DNA of 64,000 nt, taken from positions 57,785 through 121,784 of the forward strand of contig NZ_QKTW01000020.1 of the NCBI RefSeq assembly GCF_003236175.1, given 5' to 3'. The notes under the pieces were generated by a model, which was not told where the DNA came from, did no database searches, and worked only from the letters and a program-made list of their open reading frames with translations. The translations under genes were made by a program, and so were the position numbers. Positions 46,645 to 55,583 of the stretch are shown piece by piece. Positions within the stretch are counted from its first letter, which is position 1; each line of letters starts with the position of its first letter. Source of the DNA: Taibaiella soli. GTDB taxonomy: Bacteria > Bacteroidota > Bacteroidia > Chitinophagales > Chitinophagaceae.

Positions 46645-47917
46645 TGCCGTAATGTTGAAAAACTGTTTCAAATTCGATATTGGGCTTCAGCACCCCTGGA
46701 AGTACGCTGCTATTATTGTCAACCGCTTCATTTAAAATTTCGAATTGGATAAATGAATCTACTTGAAATAGAGCATATCGCTGATCCTGACCAAAGATTA
46801 TTTTGAAATAATAGGTGCCAGCGTTGAGCAGGTTCGGTGGTAGTTTGCCTTTAACAGTATAAATACCACGACGGGAATCATGATTTACGCTCAATAGCGT
46901 TCCTCTATGGAAAATAACGACCTCATCAGCATTTTTTAACTCGAAAGTGGTGTCTAGGTTGATTCCTGGTGTTTCGTTATAAAATTTAAGTTCAAAGATA
47001 ACACCTGAAGAAACGGATATGATATCCTCGTGCTCAGGCGTTATATCGAATTTCAGAATGCGAATATTTGTGTTGCCGGGCGCTTGATCAAGCGGGCCAT
47101 TATGCAAAAAACTGGAATTGGTATCATGTGAAGATTGGTAGTAGTTGACTGCTTCTAGTGCCGAACCTTCAAATGCAAACCCTCCGTACTTTAAGACAAG
47201 CCCCTGCGTACATAATTGTTTTACTGCCGCCATATTATGGCTTACAAATAAAACTGTTCGCCCATCATTTACACTCACATCTTTCATTCGTCCCAAACAT
47301 TTTTTCTGAAATTCAGCGTCACCAACAGCGAGCACTTCATCTACAATCAGAATTTCTGGTTCCAGAAATGCAGCTACTGCAAACGCCAGACGCACATACA
47401 TGCCTGAACTATATCGTTTTACGGGTGTGTCCACGTATCGTTCTACGCCTGCAAAATCAACTATTTCGTCAAATTTTGAGCGTATTTCATTTTTGGTCAT
47501 GCCCAGGATGGCGCCATTGAGAAAAATATTTTCTCGGCCGGTTAACTCAGGATGAAAGCCTGTACCAACCTCAAGTAATGACGCAATACGCCCTTTCACT
47601 TTGATCCGTCCTGTAGTGGGTTGGGTTACTTTACTGAGCAATTTTAGCAAAGTGCTTTTGCCAGCACCATTTCGACCGATTATACCTAGCACTTCGCCTT
47701 GCTTTACATTAAAACTGACATCTTTCAGTGCCCATACATAGTCGCTATCGCCTTTTTTTGTACGGTCGTTACTTTCTCCAATCCGGGCAAACGGATCTTC
47801 CTTACCTCTAATACGGGCCATCCATCGGTTTAGATCATGGCTGATAGTGCCCGTTCCTACTTCTCCTAAACGGTATAATTTTCCTAAATCCTCAACTTGT
47901 ATTGCAATATCGCTCAT
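46616..47917 (-). CDS. wzt: Polysaccharide ABC exporter ATPase, Wzt-like with C-terminal domain
   Basis: The 433-aa ATPase energises export of a completed polysaccharide across the inner membrane. GRNGAGKSTLLKLLS (Walker A), SSGMYVRLAFAVAA (signature) and EILIVDEVLAVGD (Walker B) are intact. Residues about 265-433 form an Ig-like C-terminal domain like that by which Wzt recognises a capped polymer end. It lies 163 bases after wzm, and its 3' end overlaps the FdtA-like gene. Confidence 0.93.
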   Translation of the reverse strand: MSDIAIQVEDLGKLYRLGEVGTGTISHDLNRWMARIRGKEDPFARIGESNDRTKKGDSDYVWALKDVSFNVKQGEVLGIIGRNGAGKSTLLKLLSKVTQPTTGRIKVKGRIASLLEVGTGFHPELTGRENIFLNGAILGMTKNEIRSKFDEIVDFAGVERYVDTPVKRYSSGMYVRLAFAVAAFLEPEILIVDEVLAVGDAEFQKKCLGRMKDVSVNDGRTVLFVSHNMAAVKQLCTQGLVLKYGGFAFEGSALEAVNYYQSSHDTNSSFLHNGPLDQAPGNTNIRILKFDITPEHEDIISVSSGVIFELKFYNETPGINLDTTFELKNADEVVIFHRGTLLSVNHDSRRGIYTVKGKLPPNLLNAGTYYFKIIFGQDQRYALFQVDSFIQFEILNEAVDNNSSVLPGVLKPNIEFETVFQHYGNELRIGENY

Positions 47918-48080
47918 TACTTATGGCAATCGTATTTATAAATGTAGTAGCTGTTTAAATGTGCATGATGCGCATAGTCGACGGCAGCTCATTTTCAGTG
48001 GTCAAATAAAAGTAAACATAAATGTTTTCCAGCAATATTGATTATGGTTTTATAGCTGATACATCAAATTTTAAGCCAGA

Positions 48081-48956
48081 CTAAACGGTGTCCATAAAGC
48101 TTTTTTCTACTTTATTGAAAATGACAGTTCCAAAGGCGAGTACCACTAAAGTAAAGGCTGCGCTGTAGCCTAAATAAGCCCAACTAAAAGTACCGCTACC
48201 CAAAAAACTATATCGGAATGTTTCAATAATTGATGTCATTGGATTGCTCAAAATCAACCATTTATATTTTGGGCCAATTTTGCTAAGCGGGTAAATAACA
48301 GGTGTAGCATACATCAGTAATTGAATACCAAAAGTCAACAGAAATACGAGATCACGGTATTTGGTAGTCAATGCACTGATGATCATACCAAATCCAAGCC
48401 CTAAGCCGCCCATCAGCAGAATCAGAGCCGGTAGCAATGCAATAGTGCTGTTTGGGTGGATATTAGAGCCACTTTTAGTCAAATAGAAAATCCAGAAGGC
48501 GATAAACAGTATCATCTGAATGCCAAGCTTTACAAGGTTGCTTAGTACTATAGATAATGGCATTACCAGACGAGGGAAATAAACTTTGCCAAATACAGCG
48601 GCATTATCTTTAAAAACTGTGGCCGTGCGATTTAGACATTCGGAAAAATAGTTCCACATGGTGGTGCCAGCGAGGTAAAAAAGGACCGGAGGCAGGCCGT
48701 CTGTGGAAATCTGAGCAATGTTTGCGAAGATTATCACATAAGTGATCGTGGTTAGAATTGGTTGAAGGAAAAACCAGATCGGACCAAGAATCGTCTGTTT
48801 ATATGTAGCCACGAAATCCCGGCGTACCAAGAGCATCAAAAGATCCCGATAACGCCAAACATCTTTTAATTTTAAATCAAAGACGCTCGTTTTAGGTTCA
48901 ATTATCTCAGTCCAATGCTCATTCTGAATACCTTTCGTGGGGCTGGTCATTTCCAT
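48081..48956 (-). CDS. wzm: Polysaccharide ABC exporter permease, Wzm-like
   Basis: The 291-aa ABC-2 type membrane protein has about six segments. ATG 48956 is preferred to the TTG at 48965. LLVRRDFVATYKQTILGPIWFFLQPI and SNPMTSIIETFRYSFLGSG are typical. It forms the channel with Wzt. It follows the wzc gene, separated by a 9-bp stem hairpin. Confidence 0.92.
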   Translation of the reverse strand: MEMTSPTKGIQNEHWTEIIEPKTSVFDLKLKDVWRYRDLLMLLVRRDFVATYKQTILGPIWFFLQPILTTITYVIIFANIAQISTDGLPPVLFYLAGTTMWNYFSECLNRTATVFKDNAAVFGKVYFPRLVMPLSIVLSNLVKLGIQMILFIAFWIFYLTKSGSNIHPNSTIALLPALILLMGGLGLGFGMIISALTTKYRDLVFLLTFGIQLLMYATPVIYPLSKIGPKYKWLILSNPMTSIIETFRYSFLGSGTFSWAYLGYSAAFTLVVLAFGTVIFNKVEKSFMDTV

Positions 48957-49027
48957 AGAACGCAAATATAAATAGGTTTTGTAATCGTCATTTATAAATA
49001 GCTAAATCTTTATAGCATCTTAATAAG

Positions 49028-49051
49028 AAATCCTCCCAATTAGGAGGATTT
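49028..49051. terminator. Hairpin between wzc and wzm, possible attenuator
   Basis: A 9-bp perfect stem (AAATCCTCC / GGAGGATTT) with loop CAATTA lies between the wzc stop and the wzm start. No T-run follows on the minus strand, so it may only partly stop transcription or stabilise the 3' end of the upstream message. Confidence 0.5.
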
Positions 49052-49060
49052 CGGTTAAAT

Positions 49061-51448
49061 CTATTTTTTGAAGAGCTTTTGAAGTCCTTTTTTCTTTGGT
49101 TTTTCGTCCTCCTCATAATAACCGTCACCATAGCCATAGCCGTAACCGTAGCCATAACCATAACCATAACCATAACCATATCCATATTTTTTGTGGTGAT
49201 CTACTCCATTAAAAATAATTGCTGCATTGCGGATTTTACCATTATGGTAAATTGAGTCCAGCATGCGGATTTGCTCTTTAACGGTGTGTGCCTGGCGAGT
49301 TACGAATAAGTTCACTCCAGCAAACTGCGACAGGATCAATGCATCGGAAACCATGCCCACCGGAGCTGTATCGATGATGACTACGTCAAACATTTCCTGC
49401 AAATCTTCAATCATCTGTTTATTTCTTGGCAGCAGCAGCAGCTCACCAGGATTTGGCGGAATCGGGCCACAGTTGGCAATGTATAAATTGTCGTGAAGTC
49501 CCGACGGTTTGATCACTTTATCCAAGCCTACCAGTCCGGCAAGGTAACCGCTGATACCGCCTTCGCGGCTAAGGTTGAGACGTTCGGAAATTTTTGGTTT
49601 CCTAAGGTCAAATTCCATTACCACTACACGTTTGTTCGCGAGTGCCAATGTTAGGCCAAGGTTCATAGAAACAAATGTTTTACCTTCTCCACTGATACTG
49701 GAAGTGAGCAGAACTACTTTTTTATTTTCCGCAACGGACATGAATTCGAGGTTGGCACGAACTAGACGGAATTGCTCTGCTATTCCAGTACGAACGTGTT
49801 CTCCAACGACGATATCGGCGTTGTTTTTGGACTTGCTAATAGAACCAACTAATGGAATATCCGTCAATGACTCGATATCTTTTTCGTTGGTTACTTTATT
49901 ATTAAAGAACTCCTGACCGGCAAATACAGATACTGGAATAGCTAAACCAATTACAGCAGCAAGTAGGTAAATCATTTTTTTTACTGGCTTAATTGGCGCG
50001 TCTGAACTGTAAGGTGCGACTACAATCTTTGATTTATTTGAAGTGGCATTAAGTGCAATCTCGTTTTCCAATTGCTTTTGAAAAAGCAACAGATACATGC
50101 TTTGAGTAATATCGTATTCGCGTTTCACATCATTGATGGATCGGCCAACAGCAGGCACTGTTCGCATCAGACTGGAATATTCAGCTGCGTCTCTTGCCGC
50201 ATTTTTTAAAGAGATATCAAGGGTATTGTCCACCCTGTCAATGGCATCTGACATTCTTTTACGTAGTATAGCAACGTCAGTTTCCTGCTGAATGCGTAAA
50301 GGATTTGATTCTGGCAGGTTTTGACTTTCCATTTTTGTAATGGCAGTATTATACTGTGTTACCATATTGTTGAGTACCGGATCTTCCACTGTAATACCTG
50401 CAACTACCGGATATTTATTGTCTTTGTTATTGATAATGGAATTTCGCAGGTAATTGAGCGCCTGTTTGGTGCCACTCATCTCAGCAATTTTCTTGTCAGT
50501 TTCAGCTTTATTAGCCACGTAAGCCTGTCCTTGCGCATCGATGTTTACCAAACCACTACTGGTCATAATGTTTTCTACTTTCGAATCAGTAGACTTAAGA
50601 CTTTGTATCAATTGCGCCTGACGTTCCTGAATAAAGTCACGCGTTTTTTGCGCATTCTTGTAAGTATTTTCTACTTCATAACGTTGGTAAACCTTGATCA
50701 GAGTGTTAACGAAGTTGACGCCGCGCAGTGGAAGATCGTCCACATAGCTTATTTCGATGGTACTGGTTCTACCATCTCCCGAAGACACGAGGAGATTAGG
50801 CATGAATTGTCTCACCGCTGCCGCCTGACTGGTAATTTCTACACGGATATCAGTACCGAGGTATCCATAGTTTACTTCGTAGCCCTTAACGTATTGTATT
50901 TTGTATTGTCCGAATTTCGATGATTGCCAGCTGTCAAAAGGTACGCGTCGTTTAACCTTATTTTCTGTAACTTCAAACTGACCTTCTGCAATTTGTTTTA
51001 CCGAAAGTTCAACTTCATTTCCCATAAAGCCATTGCTGTCGAAAATAACCCTGATTGGACATTCCTGGTAAATTTCATTTTGCTTCACTCTGCCTTTTAC
51101 CCAATAGTGAACGTTTAGATTCAATGAATCAACTACGTCTCTGGTGAGATCTTGCGATTTTAATATGGAGATTTCATTGAATATGTTTACGTCCGCATGC
51201 TTCATTCCAATCTTGTTCAGAAGATCGCCATCATCACTTGCCCCGCCATTTATGATTAATGTGCTTTTTACCGCATATACGGGAGTGGCATACCGCATAT
51301 ATAATACACCAAGGCCAATAAAAATACCTATTGAAAGTACAAACCAATACCAGTTGGATAAAATATTGGCCCAGAGTCGTTTAATGTCAAAATTATAGTT
51401 GATTTGCTTGGATATCCTGCTTCCTAGTTGATTGTTGTTGTTTTCCAT
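49061..51448 (-). CDS. wzc: Polysaccharide co-polymerase and tyrosine autokinase, Wzc-like
   Basis: The 795-aa inner-membrane protein has segments at about 32-52 and 485-510 flanking a periplasmic Wzz-like domain with coiled coil. The cytosolic kinase (about 570-750) has TSSISGEGKTFVSMNL (Walker A), VVMEFDLRKPKISE (A') and VVIIDTAPVGMVSD (Walker B). The tail is an unusual YG dipeptide array with about a dozen Tyr, the likely phosphorylation cluster, then a basic end. BY-kinases control chain length. It lies between wza (22 bases) and wzm. Confidence 0.94.
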   Translation of the reverse strand: MENNNNQLGSRISKQINYNFDIKRLWANILSNWYWFVLSIGIFIGLGVLYMRYATPVYAVKSTLIINGGASDDGDLLNKIGMKHADVNIFNEISILKSQDLTRDVVDSLNLNVHYWVKGRVKQNEIYQECPIRVIFDSNGFMGNEVELSVKQIAEGQFEVTENKVKRRVPFDSWQSSKFGQYKIQYVKGYEVNYGYLGTDIRVEITSQAAAVRQFMPNLLVSSGDGRTSTIEISYVDDLPLRGVNFVNTLIKVYQRYEVENTYKNAQKTRDFIQERQAQLIQSLKSTDSKVENIMTSSGLVNIDAQGQAYVANKAETDKKIAEMSGTKQALNYLRNSIINNKDNKYPVVAGITVEDPVLNNMVTQYNTAITKMESQNLPESNPLRIQQETDVAILRKRMSDAIDRVDNTLDISLKNAARDAAEYSSLMRTVPAVGRSINDVKREYDITQSMYLLLFQKQLENEIALNATSNKSKIVVAPYSSDAPIKPVKKMIYLLAAVIGLAIPVSVFAGQEFFNNKVTNEKDIESLTDIPLVGSISKSKNNADIVVGEHVRTGIAEQFRLVRANLEFMSVAENKKVVLLTSSISGEGKTFVSMNLGLTLALANKRVVVMEFDLRKPKISERLNLSREGGISGYLAGLVGLDKVIKPSGLHDNLYIANCGPIPPNPGELLLLPRNKQMIEDLQEMFDVVIIDTAPVGMVSDALILSQFAGVNLFVTRQAHTVKEQIRMLDSIYHNGKIRNAAIIFNGVDHHKKYGYGYGYGYGYGYGYGYGYGDGYYEEDEKPKKKGLQKLFKK
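49122..49187 (-). repeat. Hexanucleotide repeat in the Wzc tail
   Basis: Eleven 6-bp units of the form CCRTAR (read on the plus strand) lie in frame in wzc, encoding alternating Tyr-Gly on the minus strand. The units CCATAA occur four times in a row and the ends are more varied. Length changes would add or remove one Tyr-Gly per unit without a frameshift. Confidence 0.9.
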
Positions 51449-51470
51449 CTCTCAGTTTTATGTCATTAAA

Positions 51471-52292
51471 CTACTTGGTCAACTCTACGATACCATATAC
51501 GGCAAGTGCAGTAGACAAAAATGTGGTAATTGTTGGAAGGTAGAAGCGCAGGAAGTCGTTGGTTTCCTGACGACGAACACGTGCCGGCTCTACATAAACA
51601 ATGTCATTTTGTTCCAGAAAGTAGTAAGGGCTGGTGAATGCATTTTTACTATTCATATTAATTCTGCCGAATTCTCTTTTTCCATCTCGTTCACGTATAA
51701 TCAATACGTTATCTCTTCTTCCGGTAACCGGAATATCGCCCGCAGCAGAAATAGCTTCAATAATATTCATTCGTTGATTGGGCGCAATAACCGGACCGAC
51801 ACGTGCGACTTCCCCTAAGATTGTCACCTTGAAATTGATAATACGTGCCTCGACTACCGGATTCGTCAGATATGTCTTTAATTTATCCGATAGGTTTCCT
51901 TTCATTTGTCTAAGTGTAAGGCCCGCCACGTGAAACTTTCCAACGATAGGGAAGTCTATATTTCCCTCCCGGTCTACGAGATAGCCGCTTACATTAGTAC
52001 CTGCAGCACCACCGCCAACACCGTTACTCATTGCTGTCAACGAATATTGTGTACCGCCATTATTAAACATACCTACTGGATCTTTATCTGAGATTCCGAG
52101 CGTGCTGGAAACAGTAATGGCCAAGATATCATCGGATTGTATAACTACTTCCGGACGGCTTTGAAGTGGTTGAAACGCAACTGTTGTATCATTCGGCGTA
52201 TCCTGATTAAAATAAATTACTTTTTTAGGAGCAGAGCAAGAAGCAACGAATAGAAGTAAAATGATAGCAATAGCGTTTAAATACCTGAGCAT
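51471..52292 (-). CDS. wza: Outer-membrane polysaccharide export lipoprotein, Wza-like
   Basis: The 273-aa protein has a signal and lipobox LLFVASC near residue 18, a Poly_export domain (DDILAITVSSTLGI, VDREGNIDFPIVGKFHVAGL) and an SLBB-like domain (VTILGEVARVGPV). The C-terminal hydrophobic segment (TITTFLSTALAVYGIVEL) could cross the outer membrane, as in Wza. It lies 22 bases before the wzc gene and is likely its partner. Confidence 0.92.
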   Translation of the reverse strand: MLRYLNAIAIILLLFVASCSAPKKVIYFNQDTPNDTTVAFQPLQSRPEVVIQSDDILAITVSSTLGISDKDPVGMFNNGGTQYSLTAMSNGVGGGAAGTNVSGYLVDREGNIDFPIVGKFHVAGLTLRQMKGNLSDKLKTYLTNPVVEARIINFKVTILGEVARVGPVIAPNQRMNIIEAISAAGDIPVTGRRDNVLIIRERDGKREFGRINMNSKNAFTSPYYFLEQNDIVYVEPARVRRQETNDFLRFYLPTITTFLSTALAVYGIVELTK

Positions 52293-52348
52293 ATATATTA
52301 TTATGTTCTGTTAACAAAAATAGTCTAAATCTTTTATTTGGCTTTCTT

Positions 52349-53110
52349 TTAATGTGCGAGCAGTTCCGGATTACGGAATCCGTAGTCTCTGAGCTGATGC
52401 ATGATTCCTGGATGGTCATTTATCATTTTATGCAGATTGTCCATATGGCGGGAGTGGTGTAGATCTGAACCGCAAAAATCATAGAGCTTTTCTTTAAGGA
52501 GCAGTTCTGCCTGATTTTTTACCTGACGGCCATAGTAACCAAGCACAGAGAGCAAATTCATCTGGAGCATAATTCCTTTGTCTTTCAACTCGTGGTAAAG
52601 CTGAGCTCCTTCTTCATACTGGTATCGTTCAGGATGGGCCAGAATTGGCTTATACCCCAAAGATTGTACTGAGAAAATCAAGTCGCTGAAATTGCGCGGC
52701 CAGCCTGCCATGGAAACTTCTACCAGTACATAATTATCACCGAAAGACAATAAGCCTTCTGGTAATATAATATCCATGAAATAGTTGTCAAGGAAATATT
52801 CGGCTGATATGCCTAGTTCTATTTGTATATGATGGTCATTAATAAGACGTTGCAGATCTGCGAAATGGCGGCGAAGTTTTTCTGAGTTATTATCATAAAA
52901 CTCACCGTGCACATGCGGGGTGGTAATTAGCTTCTTGTAGCCTTTTTCTTTAAACCGGCGAATCAAATCCAGGCTATCTTCGGGTGTTTTAGCACCGTCG
53001 TCTACTCCTGGCACCAAATGGCTATGCATATCGCATCCTAAAAAAGAAAAATCGATTATTTCTCCGACCGGCTCTTCCTGTTTTTTCTGTTTTTTAAAAA
53101 GTGACCACAT
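52349..53110 (-). CDS. PHP-family tyrosine phosphatase, CpsB/CapC-like
   Basis: The 253-aa protein has the PHP metal motifs CDMHSHLVPGVDDGAKTPED and TTPHVHGEFYDN, and FCGSDLHHSRHMDN near the end. CpsB-type enzymes dephosphorylate BY-kinases like Wzc. It heads the reverse series, 57 bases before wza. The first residues are basic and may be near a membrane. Confidence 0.92.
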   Translation of the reverse strand: MWSLFKKQKKQEEPVGEIIDFSFLGCDMHSHLVPGVDDGAKTPEDSLDLIRRFKEKGYKKLITTPHVHGEFYDNNSEKLRRHFADLQRLINDHHIQIELGISAEYFLDNYFMDIILPEGLLSFGDNYVLVEVSMAGWPRNFSDLIFSVQSLGYKPILAHPERYQYEEGAQLYHELKDKGIMLQMNLLSVLGYYGRQVKNQAELLLKEKLYDFCGSDLHHSRHMDNLHKMINDHPGIMHQLRDYGFRNPELLAH

Positions 53111-53312
53111 GCTATTTTTCCACTGCTTATTTTTTAGGCAAAAAATCCCGTTAAATGTTTCTTAGCAAAAAGCGTTCCAATTTAACGTTGCCAGCATTCA
53201 GACTGCAAGTTTATATACCTTTTTTTAAAAACGGTAAACTATGCGCGCTAAAATCTTGCTATTATCCTGGCTAAATGGGCTAGAAACACAAAATTAATGG
53301 AGAATGGCCCGG

Positions 53313-53963
53313 TTAAGGCGCAAGACGATATTTTTCCCAGTTGCCGGACGATTGTTTTTTAAATACGATCCGGTCATGAAGACGGCTGCTGCGGCCTTGC
53401 CAAAATTCCAGATAATCAGGGATTAAGCGATAACCGCCCCAGTTTTCCGGACGCGGAATATCTGATCCCGGGAATTTTTGCTGAAAACTCAGCACATTTT
53501 GTTCCAGTACGCTCCTGTCAGAAATAATATGGCTTTGTGGAGATGCCCAGGCGCCCAGACGGCTGCCTGCAGGGCGGGAATGGAAATACTGGTCGCTTTC
53601 AGCAGGCGTGACGCGTGTTACTTTCCCTTCTACGCGAACTTGTCGCTCCAGCTCTTTCCAGAAAAAAACAAGAGCAGCATTTGGGTTTTGTGCCAAATGA
53701 TGCCCTTTATCACTATCGTAATTAGTAAAAAAAGTAAAACCTTCACTATCCAGACCTTTCAGCAGCACAATGCGTGCATGTGGTCTGTTTTCAACATCCA
53801 CAGTAGCCAATGTCATGGCATTCACTTCATCTGCGCCCGCGTTTTCAGCTTCCGAAAACCATTTCTGAAAAAAAGCCAACGGATCATTTCCGGTTACGGA
53901 CTCGTCAAGTGACGCGAGTTGATAATCCTTGCGGATATCAGCAATATGGGACTGTGTCGTCAA
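53313..53963 (-). CDS. pdxH: Pyridoxamine 5'-phosphate oxidase
   Basis: The 216-aa FMN enzyme makes pyridoxal phosphate with oxygen. TTG 53963 is taken as start: no ATG precedes it before a stop four codons upstream, and IADIRKDYQLASLDE is the family's usual N-terminus. ADEVNAMTLATVD, RPHARIVLLKG and the end RLHDRI ... RLAP match. It lies 12 bases after a small membrane protein gene. The PLP would supply the aminotransferases in the neighbouring locus. Confidence 0.94.
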   Translation of the reverse strand: MTTQSHIADIRKDYQLASLDESVTGNDPLAFFQKWFSEAENAGADEVNAMTLATVDVENRPHARIVLLKGLDSEGFTFFTNYDSDKGHHLAQNPNAALVFFWKELERQVRVEGKVTRVTPAESDQYFHSRPAGSRLGAWASPQSHIISDRSVLEQNVLSFQQKFPGSDIPRPENWGGYRLIPDYLEFWQGRSSRLHDRIVFKKQSSGNWEKYRLAP

Positions 53964-53975
53964 GGAAGTGTATTA

Positions 53976-54119
53976 TTATTTGGAAGAACCTGAACCGAGG
54001 TACTTAGCCATTACATAAACCAGTTCAATAAAAAGCAACAGACCGAAAATCCAAGCCAGAGTCGGACCTACGCTGGTATTAACTTTATCGTAGAAAGCAT
54101 TTAAAAGTACTGAAGTCAT
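53976..54119 (-). CDS. Small membrane protein, hypothetical
   Basis: The 47-aa frame (ATG 54119, or ATG 54125 two codons earlier) was read directly. It has one hydrophobic stretch (LAWIFGLLLFIELVYVM) and a polar end (KYLGSGSSK), so it fits a single-pass membrane peptide. Its stop lies 12 bases before pdxH. I do not recognise a family. Conservation across genomes would decide whether it is real. Confidence 0.55.
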   Translation of the reverse strand: MTSVLLNAFYDKVNTSVGPTLAWIFGLLLFIELVYVMAKYLGSGSSK

Positions 54120-54245
54120 GACCATTTCTAATTTGCGATGCAAGATACTGCTTTTGTTAAAAAATTGCCAGCGATTTAAAATTTTAAAGAAGCAGGAATG
54201 CTTTTACCTAAAGAATTAGTATTGATATATTTGTTCTTTCAATAA

Positions 54246-55538
54246 GTGTCTTGTTGTTTTGGTTATAAAAAGTCGGTTTTTTGGTCTTATTTTACGGCTT
54301 CAAAAACTAGAGCCAAACTGATATTACACAGGCATATACCATTCCTGAAAGCCGTAGCGCTTTACTCTTTCACCGCATTTGGCGGGCCGCAAGGGCACAT
54401 GGGAATGATGGTAAAAACCTTTGTACAGAAAAGGCATGATGTAACGGAAGAGGAGTTGCTGGAATACAACGCTTTTTGTCAAATGCTTCCCGGCCCATCT
54501 TCTACACAGACTGTAACGCTTATCGCCTTTAAAAGAGGTGGTGTCCCGCTTGCTTTGTTAGCCTTACTAATCTGGATTTTACCAGCAACGATCATCATGA
54601 GTGCGTTTTCGTTCCTGGTATATTATTTCGACGTAAGAGACATACAGGCAAGTGTTTTTTCTTTTATCCAGCCAATGTCTGTGGGATTTGTATGCTATGC
54701 CGCGGCACGGATGATGAGAAACAATGTGCAGCATTTGGCCACCTGGGCTATTATGATCGGGAGTCTGGTTGTAACGGTTTTTTTCCGGTCACCCTGGGTG
54801 TTTCCTTTACTACTGTTGATCTCCGGTACAATCAGCAATTTCAGTAACCGGCGCATCCCTGAAGGGAAAGCGAAACCCAAACCTATTAAATGGTTTAATC
54901 TGTGGATCTTTTTTACCGTATTTGTTACCGCGGGTGTGATGAGTCAGCTGGCGCTAAAAGGGCATTGGGTACACGGACGTATTTTCAACATATTTGAGAA
55001 CTTCTATCGCTTCGGAAGTATTGTTTTTGGCGGCGGACAAGCCTTGATGCCGATGATGCTGTATCAGTTTGTGATGCGGCCTATTACACGTAACCGCTCA
55101 CCATGGCTTACATCAGAAGCACTGCTTACTGGCTATGGTATGGTCAATGCAGTGCCTGGTCCGGTATTTTCCGTTTGTTCGTTTGTGGGCGGTATGGCCA
55201 TGAGTCAGTTTGGGGCTGCCTGGCAGATTGTAGGTTGTCTTACCGCAACCATCGCGGTGTTTTTGCCGAGTACGCTTTTGCTTTTCTTCTTATATCCGTT
55301 ATATCAACATCTCAAACAGCATGTGATTATTTATCGCGCGCTGGAAGGAATTAACGCAGCAATTGTCGGAATCATCTGGGCATCCGGTATTGTGTTGTTC
55401 CAATCTATTTCGCCTGTGAGCTGGACAAATCTTGCTGTGGTGCTTATTACTTTTTGTGTTTTGTATTTAACCAAAGTTCCTGCGCCTTTAGTAGTAGCCG
55501 CCTGGTTGCTGATGGGGTGGATTGCGCATATTATCTAA
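54246..55538 (+). CDS. chrA: Chromate transporter family protein (ChrA)
   Basis: The 430-aa membrane protein has two homologous halves: [16 protein letters not shown] with [12 protein letters not shown], and [17 protein letters not shown] with [15 protein letters not shown]. This is the long ChrA form; proteins of the family export chromate, and some may have other anions. The only possible start upstream of the conserved region is GTG 54246, right after an in-frame TAA, so the true start is unsure. It stands alone. Confidence 0.9.
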   Translation: MSCCFGYKKSVFWSYFTASKTRAKLILHRHIPFLKAVALYSFTAFGGPQGHMGMMVKTFVQKRHDVTEEELLEYNAFCQMLPGPSSTQTVTLIAFKRGGVPLALLALLIWILPATIIMSAFSFLVYYFDVRDIQASVFSFIQPMSVGFVCYAAARMMRNNVQHLATWAIMIGSLVVTVFFRSPWVFPLLLLISGTISNFSNRRIPEGKAKPKPIKWFNLWIFFTVFVTAGVMSQLALKGHWVHGRIFNIFENFYRFGSIVFGGGQALMPMMLYQFVMRPITRNRSPWLTSEALLTGYGMVNAVPGPVFSVCSFVGGMAMSQFGAAWQIVGCLTATIAVFLPSTLLLFFLYPLYQHLKQHVIIYRALEGINAAIVGIIWASGIVLFQSISPVSWTNLAVVLITFCVLYLTKVPAPLVVAAWLLMGWIAHII

Positions 55539-55583
55539 TCAGTGATTTTGGAATCGCTGATTTTTACCTTTTAAACCCCATTT

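Noticed and set aside
54246..54330. Upstream ATG for the chromate transporter
   Set aside because: No ATG lies in frame before the conserved region; an in-frame stop precedes GTG 54246.
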